NCBI GenBank assembly: GCA_021815525.1
Contig: JAKAGN010000204.1
Span: forward strand, 1 to 5,715
Reading direction: 5' to 3'
Origin: Deltaproteobacteria bacterium
Lineage (GTDB): Bacteria > Desulfobacterota > Desulfobacteria > Desulfobacterales > Desulfatibacillaceae
DNA length: 5,715 nt
Shown here in pieces: positions 1 to 5,565 of this stretch. The position numbers and the translations under genes are program-made. The stretch's first letter is position 1; each line of letters begins with the position of its first letter. Below the pieces are notes generated by a model. The model worked only from the letters and a program-made list of their open reading frames with translations. It ran no database searches and was not told where the DNA came from.

Positions 1-1988
1 CCGCGGCCATGGTGTTCTCGCTCCTGGTGGCCTTCATCGTGACCCCCTGGGCGGCCCTGCGGCTCCTTTCCAAGAGGGGTTTCGGCCACCACGACGATAC
101 CCACTCGGAGGAGGACTGGTCCACGCGCCTCTACCGCAGGATCATGGCGCCCCTCATCCAAAGGCCGATCCTGCGCTGGATGTTTCTCGGCGTGGTGGTG
201 GTTCTCCTTCTCGCCTCCATGAGCCTCGTGGCGTTCGGGCTCGTGAAGGTGAAGATGCTCCCCTTCGACAACAAGAGTGAGTTCCAGGTGATCCTGGACA
301 TGCCGGAAAGCGCCACCCTCGAAACCACCTCGGCCTGCGCCCTGGAGATGGGCGAGGCCCTCCGCAAGGTGAACGAGGTGACCGACTACGAGGTGTACGC
401 CGGCGTGGCCTCGCCCTTCAACTTCAACGGGCTCGTGCGCCACTACGACCTAAGGCGCGGAAACAACGTGGCCGACATCCAGGTGAACCTTGCGGAAAAG
501 GGCCGCAGGAAGGCCAAAAGCCACGACGTGGCCAAAAGGGTGAGGCCGGAGCTTGACCGGATCGCCAAAAAGTACGGCGCCCGCGTCAAGGTGGCGGAGG
601 TGCCGCCGGGACCGCCCGTGCTGTCCACCCTGGTGGCGGAAATCTACGGCCCCGACTACGAACGCCAGCGGGAGCTGGCCTGGAAAATCCTGGCCCTTTT
701 CGACGAAACCCCCGGAGTGGTGGACTCGGACACCTACATGGAGGAGAACGAGGAGCGCATAGCCTACTCGGTGGACGCCGAGAAGGCCGCCCTCCACGGC
801 ATCAGCGCCGAGAGGGTGGTGGCGGCCCTCACCATCGCCGAAAAGGGCGCAGTGGCGGGGATCCTGCACCAGCCCAGGGAGCGGGAGGACCTGGACATTT
901 CGGTGTCCCTTCCCCTGAAGGACCGCGCCGACCCGGTGAGCCTCACCTCCATGAAGCTGGCGGCCGCGGACGGGTCCATGGTGCCCCTCTCGGACCTCGT
1001 GAAGCCCAGGAAGGAGAACATCGACCGGGCCATCTACCACAAGAACCTGATGCCCGTGGTCTACGTCACCGGTGACGTGGCCGGCGCCAAGGAAAGCCCG
1101 GTTTACGCCATCCTGGAGCTTTCCAAGAAAATCAAGGAGCTGCGCATTCCGGAGGGCTACACCATCCGGCAGTTCACGGCGCATCTTCCGGAAAACGACC
1201 GAAAGTTCGCCATGAAGTGGGACGGCGAGTGGCACATAACCTACGAGGTTTTCCGGGACCTGGGGCTTGCCTTCGCCGCGGTCCTGGTCCTCATATTCTT
1301 CCTGGTCACGGGCTGGTTCCAGTCCTTCACCACGCCCGTAACCATAATGGCGGCCATTCCCTTTTCGCTTATCGGCATCCTTCCGGGGCACCTCATAATG
1401 GGGGCCTTCTTCACCGCCACATCCATGATAGGCTTCATAGCCGGGGCCGGCATCGTGGTCCGCAACTCCATCATCCTGGTGGATTTCATCGAGCTTCGGC
1501 TCGCGGAGGGAATGCCCCTCGAACAGGCCGTGGTGGACGCCGGGGCCGTGAGGTTCCGTCCCATGCTGCTGACCGCCGCGGCCGTGGTTGTTGGGGCCGG
1601 GGTCATCCTCTTCGATCCCATCTTCCAGGGGCTCGCGGTGTCCCTCATGTTCGGCGAGGTGGCGTCCCTAATCTTCTCCCGCATGACGGTGCCCATACTC
1701 TACTACATGGAGCGGAAGATGGAGCGGCGGCGGCTCCGCTTCGAGGCGGACGTTCCGCCCATCCCGGAGCTTCCCCCGGAGCCTCCGGAGCCCGGCGCCC
1801 AGCCGGAGCCCGGCCCCTCCGCAAGCCGGGAGGACGAAGCGGGCTCCGCAACATCGCCGGAGCTTGCCGCCATCGCCCCGCCCGGTCTTCCCGGGCCGCC
1901 GGAGCCCGGGCCCCCCGAGGACGGGGAGCCGGGGGACGAGGATTCCGGGCCCGCCGAGGACGGGCCCCCGCCCCCGAAGGAGCCCTGA
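1..1988 (+). CDS. RND-family efflux transporter permease (AcrB/HAE-type), C-terminal part; 5' end outside window
   Basis: Proton-driven inner-membrane pump subunit that normally works with a periplasmic adaptor and an outer-membrane channel. The frame is open to the left edge, so the ATG at 9 is probably internal; roughly half of a usual pump of about 1,000 residues is missing. Counting from that ATG: the end of TM6 is at 1-19, a cytoplasmic loop at 20-56, TM7 at about 57-77, and a periplasmic porter/docking region at about 78-415, close to the AcrB second loop in length. TM8-TM12 lie between about 416 and 566. TM10 carries the family pattern GIVVRNSIILVDF at 481-493; an Arg (485) sits where AcrB has the proton-relay Lys940. 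The RFRPMLLT stretch at 515-522 is the usual conserved segment before TM11. After TM12 a basic stretch (569-578) leads into a tail of about 80 residues rich in Pro, Glu and Gly. Family certain; substrate unknown. No adaptor gene is visible. Confidence 0.93.
   Translation, partial: AAMVFSLLVAFIVTPWAALRLLSKRGFGHHDDTHSEEDWSTRLYRRIMAPLIQRPILRWMFLGVVVVLLLASMSLVAFGLVKVKMLPFDNKSEFQVILDMPESATLETTSACALEMGEALRKVNEVTDYEVYAGVASPFNFNGLVRHYDLRRGNNVADIQVNLAEKGRRKAKSHDVAKRVRPELDRIAKKYGARVKVAEVPPGPPVLSTLVAEIYGPDYERQRELAWKILALFDETPGVVDSDTYMEENEERIAYSVDAEKAALHGISAERVVAALTIAEKGAVAGILHQPREREDLDISVSLPLKDRADPVSLTSMKLAAADGSMVPLSDLVKPRKENIDRAIYHKNLMPVVYVTGDVAGAKESPVYAILELSKKIKELRIPEGYTIRQFTAHLPENDRKFAMKWDGEWHITYEVFRDLGLAFAAVLVLIFFLVTGWFQSFTTPVTIMAAIPFSLIGILPGHLIMGAFFTATSMIGFIAGAGIVVRNSIILVDFIELRLAEGMPLEQAVVDAGAVRFRPMLLTAAAVVVGAGVILFDPIFQGLAVSLMFGEVASLIFSRMTVPILYYMERKMERRRLRFEADVPPIPELPPEPPEPGAQPEPGPSASREDEAGSATSPELAAIAPPGLPGPPEPGPPEDGEPGDEDSGPAEDGPPPPKEP
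1785..1909 (+). repeat. Short dispersed repeat encoding PEPG units in the pump tail
   Basis: The 11-mer CCGGAGCCCGG occurs at 1785-1795, 1803-1813 and 1899-1909, each time giving PEPG in the transporter frame. It lies inside a low-complexity stretch (about 1744-1985) that codes for the acidic, proline-rich tail. Such a tail should be disordered and cytoplasmic. The repeats could have arisen by slippage in GC-rich DNA; no function is inferred. Confidence 0.55.
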
Positions 1989-1995
1989 ACCGCGA

Positions 1996-2075
1996 GCGGC
2001 GCTTTCCGCCGCCCGTTCCGCAGGAATTGCGGCCGCGAGGCCCCACCCCGCCCGGGGGAACGGGGCCCCGCGGCC
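1996..2075 (+). terminator. Tandem GC hairpins after the pump gene, possible T-less terminator or mRNA 3'-end stabiliser
   Basis: Three stem-loops follow the pump stop codon. The first is a perfect 6-bp stem, GCGGCG/CGCCGC (1996-2001 with 2007-2012), loop CTTTC. The second pairs CCGCA/TGCGG (2018-2022 with 2028-2032). The third is a 14-position stem with one mismatch (2031-2044 with 2062-2075) whose loop can itself pair CCCC with GGGG (2046-2049 with 2054-2057). The second and third overlap by two bases. No T-tract follows, so this is not a classical intrinsic terminator; protection of the 3' end or Rho-dependent ending is equally possible. Confidence 0.4.
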
Positions 2076-2123
2076 TTCCTGCCCCCCATGCCCCCGCGCT
2101 TCATTCGTCTTGCAAAAAAGCCC

Positions 2124-2159
2124 GCAAGCAAAACCGGCGGCTTGCTCCCATGTCTTTTT
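2124..2159 (+). terminator. Weak candidate intrinsic terminator
   Basis: A 6-bp stem GCAAGC/GCTTGC (2124-2129 with 2140-2145) with a 10-base loop is followed by TTTTT at 2155-2159. The T-run starts 9 bases after the stem, which is farther than usual, so this would be inefficient. It could be the final stop signal for transcripts reading out of the pump gene. Confidence 0.25.
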
Positions 2160-2372
2160 ACTCACCTTTAAGGCCAGGCCCCGGAGGGCCGAGACCGGCG
2201 TCCGGCGCGGCTTTGGACGGCGCAGGCTTTCCAGAAAGCCGTCTGACGCTCCAGGCAAGACAACTTAATTGCCCCGCCACGGGCTTGCCATGTTAGGAAA
2301 AATCTGTTACGAGGGCCGGGAAAGAAACGGCGCGGAAACGAGCGGCGCGCCGGGAAAGCGAGACCCCCTTCC

Positions 2373-3104
2373 ATGAACGAAAAACTCTTGCGGACCTGTT
2401 ACCAGCCCTACAAATGGCTGGTGTTCATGCCGGCCTTGGCTTTTTTCACCATGCTGTGCGGCACCCTGGCGGTGATTCTCGCCTCCACCGCGGGCCCCGG
2501 GCGCGCCAACATCATGGGCGTCATCTGGGCCCGGATCATGAGCGCCCTGACCCCCATGTCCGTCACCACGGAGGGCAGGGAAAACATCCGGCCGGGCGAA
2601 TCCTACATAATCGCATCCAACCACTCTAGCCACTTCGACGTTTTCGTACTCTACGGCTGGTTTCCGGTGCCCTTCAAGTGGGTCATGAAGATGGAGCTAA
2701 GGAAGGTCCCCTTCCTGGGCACGGCCTGCGACAGGCTGGGGCACATCTACATCGACCGCTCCAACCGCGAAAAGGCCCTGGCCTCCATAAACGCCGCCAA
2801 GGAGCGGATAAAAAACGGCACGGGCGTGCTCTTCTTCCCCGAGGGCACGCGGAGCCGTGACGGCTTGCTCCACGCCTTCAAGAAGGGGGCCTTCAAGATG
2901 GCCCTCGACATGGGCCTGCCTATCCTGCCGGTCACCATAACCGGCACGCGCCGCATCCTGCCCCCCAAGACCATGGACCTCTTCCCCGGCGCGGCCCGGC
3001 TCATCATCCACCCGCCCGTGTCAACCGCGGGCCTCGGCGAGGACGACATACCGGCCCTCATGGACCGCGTGCGCGAAGCCGTCGCATCGAGACTCGACGG
3101 CTGA
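2373..3104 (+). CDS. plsC: 1-acyl-sn-glycerol-3-phosphate acyltransferase (PlsC family)
   Basis: Transfers an acyl chain to the sn-2 position of lysophosphatidic acid to give phosphatidic acid, the second acylation of phospholipid synthesis, at the cytoplasmic face of the inner membrane. The 243 residues match the family's usual length. A hydrophobic anchor lies at about 15-40. The catalytic HX4D motif is NHSSHFD (His84, Asp89). The acceptor-binding block is FFPEGTRSR (154-162), with IYIDRSN at 125-131 as the middle motif and LPILPVTITGTR (182-193) as the last. All four blocks are intact. The start at 2373 has only a weak purine-rich stretch upstream (GCGAGA at 2358-2363); Met19 is an alternative but would cut into the membrane anchor. 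Other lysophospholipid acyltransferases share this fold, so exact acceptor specificity is inferred. It stands alone, 384 bases after the pump and 157 before the PilZ gene. Confidence 0.9.
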   Translation: MNEKLLRTCYQPYKWLVFMPALAFFTMLCGTLAVILASTAGPGRANIMGVIWARIMSALTPMSVTTEGRENIRPGESYIIASNHSSHFDVFVLYGWFPVPFKWVMKMELRKVPFLGTACDRLGHIYIDRSNREKALASINAAKERIKNGTGVLFFPEGTRSRDGLLHAFKKGAFKMALDMGLPILPVTITGTRRILPPKTMDLFPGAARLIIHPPVSTAGLGEDDIPALMDRVREAVASRLDG

Positions 3105-3136
3105 GCCGGCCCGTCAAAATGCTGCTACAAGTTTCG

Positions 3137-3163
3137 TTGACAAGTGCGGGCGATTCATATATT
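3137..3163 (+). promoter_or_regulatory. Sigma70-type promoter for the PilZ gene
   Basis: A perfect -35 box TTGACA (3137-3142) is followed after 15 bases by TATATT (3158-3163), a five-of-six match to the -10 consensus, in a small AT-rich island inside otherwise GC-rich DNA. The spacer is shorter than the ideal 17; with a 17-base spacer the -10 would be TATTCG (3160-3165), a poorer match. Transcription would begin near 3170, giving a leader of about 90 bases before the PilZ start. Confidence 0.6.
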
Positions 3164-3189
3164 CGTGAAGACACCTGCCCATAACCACC

Positions 3190-3234
3190 GCGTTTCCGGG
3201 CTGGAAAGCATGGGGCCTCCGGGCCGGGAAACGC
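3190..3234 (+). promoter_or_regulatory. Stem-loop in the 5' leader of the PilZ gene
   Basis: GCGTTTCC (3190-3197) pairs perfectly with GGAAACGC (3227-3234); two more G-C pairs (3198-3199 with 3224-3225) can form past a single bulged G. The loop is GC-rich and about 24 bases long. It ends 16 bases before the GAGG ribosome binding site, so it could affect message stability or translation. It does not fit a riboswitch class I know; the role is inferred. Confidence 0.4.
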
Positions 3235-3261
3235 AACGGCCAGTCATCTTGAGGTTTCTGT

Positions 3262-3618
3262 ATGACGCTGGAACGCAGACGCCATTGCCGAGTGGATTCC
3301 ATCAATCTTTTGAACTACTCCTGCTTCGACGCCCAGGACCGCATGGTGGAGCAGGGAATGGGGCGCACGCTGAACGTCTCGGAGTCCGGCATACTGCTAG
3401 AAACCGCCGTTCCCCTCGAACCCCAGGGAATCGTCTACATCACCATCGCCTTCAACGACGAGCTGGTCGACGTCAAGGGCCGCGTCATAAGGTCCAAGTG
3501 CACGGGCGAGAAGACCTACGAGATGGGCATCGAGTTTTTCGACATGGATGAAAAACGGATGCACTTCCTCACCGAGTACATCAAGGTATTCCTGGCCTCC
3601 TGCCAAGTCTCCGAATAA
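3262..3618 (+). CDS. Single-domain PilZ protein, probable c-di-GMP receptor
   Basis: A 118-residue soluble protein made of one PilZ domain. Both c-di-GMP-binding signatures are present: the RxxxR motif (Arg6-Arg10, within ERRRHCRV) and the [D/N]xSxxG motif as NVSESG (Asn38, Ser40, Gly43). The beta-barrel strands that follow (ILLET, IVYITIAF, VDVKGRVIRSKC) and the final EMGIEFFDMDEKR segment (87-99) are typical. Such proteins bind the second messenger c-di-GMP and change motility, exopolysaccharide or transcription through a partner; no partner is visible here. The start is well supported: GAGG at 3251-3254 lies 7 bases before the ATG, and the RxxxR motif falls right after the N-terminus. The gene is its own transcription unit, with a strong promoter and leader hairpin upstream and an intrinsic terminator 22 bases after the stop. 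Confidence 0.9.
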   Translation: MTLERRRHCRVDSINLLNYSCFDAQDRMVEQGMGRTLNVSESGILLETAVPLEPQGIVYITIAFNDELVDVKGRVIRSKCTGEKTYEMGIEFFDMDEKRMHFLTEYIKVFLASCQVSE

Positions 3619-3640
3619 GCTCATCCTTTGCTCTTTTTAC

Positions 3641-3679
3641 GGGCCGGTCCTTCCACGAGGGGGGACCGGCCTTGTTTTT
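3641..3679 (+). terminator. Intrinsic terminator after the PilZ gene
   Basis: A perfect 9-bp stem GGCCGGTCC/GGACCGGCC (3642-3650 with 3663-3671), extendable inward through two G-T and two G-C pairs to the loop ACGA (3655-3658), is followed directly by TTGTTTTT (3672-3679). It ends + strand transcription. There is no T-run on the opposite side, so it acts in one direction only, and the ClpX-like gene downstream needs its own promoter, which I could not locate in 3680-3761. Confidence 0.88.
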
Positions 3680-3761
3680 CCGCGGCCCGTGCTTACGTTT
3701 TTGATCGGCGGCCGTTTTTTACACCGCCTGAAGCATTGCCCGCAGAAAAAGGAATAAGGCC

Positions 3762-5489
3762 ATGAGCGGAACGGGAGACAACCTCCCCCGGCCGGAGGAA
3801 GTGGAAAAGGAAATCTCCGACTACCTGTCCCGGCGCTTCGGCGACAAGGTGAAGATCGTTTCGGCCGCGCTCCCCGAGGAGGACGGCGCGCGCCGCGACA
3901 AAACCTCCGCGCCCCGGAAGAAGAACATCGACTTTAACCTGAAGCCCGCCGATCTCAAGCGATTTCTCGATCGCTACATCGTGCGCCAGGACCGGGCCAA
4001 GGAGATACTCTCCACCAAGATATGCACCCACTACAACCGCGCGGCCCGGGCCGGCCGCGAGGGCGGGGCCCGCGAGCAGCCCGTGGGCGGCGTGAAGAAC
4101 AACGTCCTCATCTTAGGCCCCACCGGCGTGGGCAAGACCTACATGATCCGCCTCATCGCCAAGAGGCTCGGGGTGCCCTTCGTGAAGGGCGACGCCACCA
4201 AGTTCTCGGAAACCGGCTACGTGGGCGGCGACGTGGAGGATTTGGTGCGCGACCTAGTCCGCGAGGCGGACGGCGACCTCGAGCTCGCCCAGTACGGCAT
4301 CATCTACATCGACGAGATCGACAAGATCGCCTCCTCCGGCAACGTGGTGGGCCTGGACGTCTCCCGCACAGGCGTCCAGCGCGCGCTTTTGAAGCCCATG
4401 GAGGAGACCGAGGTGGAGCTGAAGGTGCCCCACGACCCCATGTCCATGATGCGGGAGATGGAGCGCATGAGGCGCGAGGGGGCCGGCGCGCCGCGCTCCG
4501 TGAGCACCAAGAATATCCTCTTCATCATGAGCGGCGCCTTCTCAACCCTTTCCCGCCTCATCCGCGAGCGCGTGGAAACCCAGGGCATAGGCTTTTCCGC
4601 CTGCGTCAAGAGCGGCCGCGAGGACGCGAGCGCCAACTACCTTTCCCGCGTGCGGGCCGAGGACCTCGTCCGCTACGGCTTCGAGTCGGAGTTCATAGGA
4701 AGGCTCCCCATCACGGCGGTCCTTTCGCCCCTTAGCCCCTCCGATCTCCTGGAAATCCTGAAAAATCCCGGCAACCCCATCGTTCTCGGCAAAAAGCTGG
4801 ATTTTGCCGCATACGGCATCGACGCGGTGTTCTCCGAGGAGGCCCTTGCACTGATCGCCCAAAACGCGGCCCTGGAAAACACCGGCGCGCGCGGCCTCGT
4901 GAGCGCCATGGAACGCGCCCTCATGGGCTTCGAGCACGCGCTGCCCTCCACCGCCATCCGCCGCCTCGCGGTGACCGCGGAGCTTGTCCGGGACCCCGAA
5001 AAGGCCCTCGCAGACCTCCTGGCCCGCCCGGACGAGCCCGCCCGCGCCTCCGAGTTCGCCGCGGCAAAAGCCGCAGAACGCGACCGCGTGGCCGCCTTCT
5101 TCACCTGCCGCGCCGCGGACCTCGCGGAAAAGGCCGGCGTCAAGCTCACCCCCGCCCGGGCCATACTGGCCGCCGACCTCTACACCCAAAACCCCGCGGA
5201 CCCGGAAATCGTGGTCCGGGACCTCAAGGAGCGCATCGAGGCCGTCAAGAAGCTCGAGATCCGCTTCCTGAAGGACCACGACATCGACCTGGTGCTGGAC
5301 GACGACGCCGTGGACCTCCTCGTCCCGGCGGGCGACCCCGAGGAATCCTATCGCCGCTTGACTGCGGACTTCGAATATGGCTTGAAGCTCGTGAAGGAAA
5401 AAACCGGCGCATCCCGCTTCGTGCTTTCCGCCGCGGACCTGGCGGACCCGGAAGGCCACGTGAAGAAGCTCCTTACCGCGAAGGAGTAG
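3762..5489 (+). CDS. ClpX-like AAA+ unfoldase without zinc finger and with C-terminal extension
   Basis: Predicted hexameric ATP-driven protein unfoldase in the cytoplasm. Of its 575 residues, about 54-408 align by eye with the ClpX AAA+ core: Walker A GPTGVGKT (119-126), pore loop GYVG (152-155), Walker B IIYIDEID (180-187), sensor-1 region NILFIMSGAF (251-260), arginine finger in EFIGRLP (Arg314), sensor-2 Arg377 in GARGL. An IGF tripeptide (276-278) sits where ClpX has its ClpP-docking loop. Unlike ClpX, residues 1-87 contain no Cys, so the C4 zinc-binding domain is absent, and the RKH loop region (about 222-247) is replaced by a Met- and Arg-rich stretch. ClpX usually ends soon after the lid; here about 165 residues follow, a charged helical part (409-495) and then a part (496-575) resembling the lid again. 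Start supported by AAAAAGGA at 3746-3753, 8 bases before the ATG. It is unlikely to be the housekeeping ClpX; substrates are unknown. Confidence 0.88.
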   Translation: MSGTGDNLPRPEEVEKEISDYLSRRFGDKVKIVSAALPEEDGARRDKTSAPRKKNIDFNLKPADLKRFLDRYIVRQDRAKEILSTKICTHYNRAARAGREGGAREQPVGGVKNNVLILGPTGVGKTYMIRLIAKRLGVPFVKGDATKFSETGYVGGDVEDLVRDLVREADGDLELAQYGIIYIDEIDKIASSGNVVGLDVSRTGVQRALLKPMEETEVELKVPHDPMSMMREMERMRREGAGAPRSVSTKNILFIMSGAFSTLSRLIRERVETQGIGFSACVKSGREDASANYLSRVRAEDLVRYGFESEFIGRLPITAVLSPLSPSDLLEILKNPGNPIVLGKKLDFAAYGIDAVFSEEALALIAQNAALENTGARGLVSAMERALMGFEHALPSTAIRRLAVTAELVRDPEKALADLLARPDEPARASEFAAAKAAERDRVAAFFTCRAADLAEKAGVKLTPARAILAADLYTQNPADPEIVVRDLKERIEAVKKLEIRFLKDHDIDLVLDDDAVDLLVPAGDPEESYRRLTADFEYGLKLVKEKTGASRFVLSAADLADPEGHVKKLLTAKE

Positions 5490-5565
5490 TGAAGGATTGC
5501 GGTGGAGGGGAAAAAACGGCGTCTGCCGGGGCCGGAATTGAGATCAAACGGATGGGAATGATTAA

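Larger units (their letters stand above)
1989..2372. other. Non-coding spacer between the efflux pump and plsC
   Basis: This 384-base gap holds no gene I can support. Several frames stay open across it, but only because of high GC, and their translations are Arg/Pro/Gly-rich without family motifs. It contains a run of GC hairpins just after the pump stop (1996-2075), a weaker hairpin with a T-run (2124-2159), and overlapping inverted repeats at 2199-2243. Among the latter, GGCTTT/AAAGCC (2225-2230 with 2235-2240) competes with GACGGC/GCCGTC (2216-2221 with 2238-2243). A 10-base direct repeat, GCCGGGAAAG, lies at 2315-2324 and 2349-2358. The plsC promoter should be here, but the best candidate, TTGCCA at 2285-2290 with TACGAG at 2308-2313, is too poor to call. 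Confidence 0.7.

Noticed and set aside
450..1391. Long minus-strand open frame of 313 codons within the efflux pump gene
   Set aside because: It is antisense to a well-conserved RND coding sequence, has Gly/His/Val-rich composition with no family motif, and is explained by the scarcity of stop codons in GC-rich DNA.
1217..2296. Plus-strand open frame of 359 codons spanning the pump end and the spacer
   Set aside because: It overlaps the pump in another frame, is extremely Arg/Pro/Gly/His-rich, has no recognisable domain, and no good ribosome binding site was seen.
3190..3255. Possible c-di-GMP riboswitch (GEMM type) ahead of the PilZ gene
   Set aside because: The stretch GGGAAACGCAACGGCC resembles part of the GEMM core only loosely, the conserved 5' half and tetraloop-receptor parts are absent, and the predicted stem differs.
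3683..3720. Second terminator: CGGCC/GGCCG followed by TTTTTT
   Set aside because: The stem is only 5 bp with a loop of about 22 bases; the strong terminator just upstream already accounts for transcript ending.
4542..5459. Minus-strand open frame of 305 codons antisense to the ClpX-like gene
   Set aside because: The plus-strand frame carries intact AAA+ motifs; the antisense translation is low-complexity Gly/Val/Ala/Glu and matches nothing I know.
5511..5529. Small hairpin CGGC-GTCT-GCCG between the ClpX-like gene and ahbC as a terminator
   Set aside because: The stem is only 4 bp and has no T-run on the + strand; the adjacent A-run would serve only minus-strand transcription, where no gene is seen.
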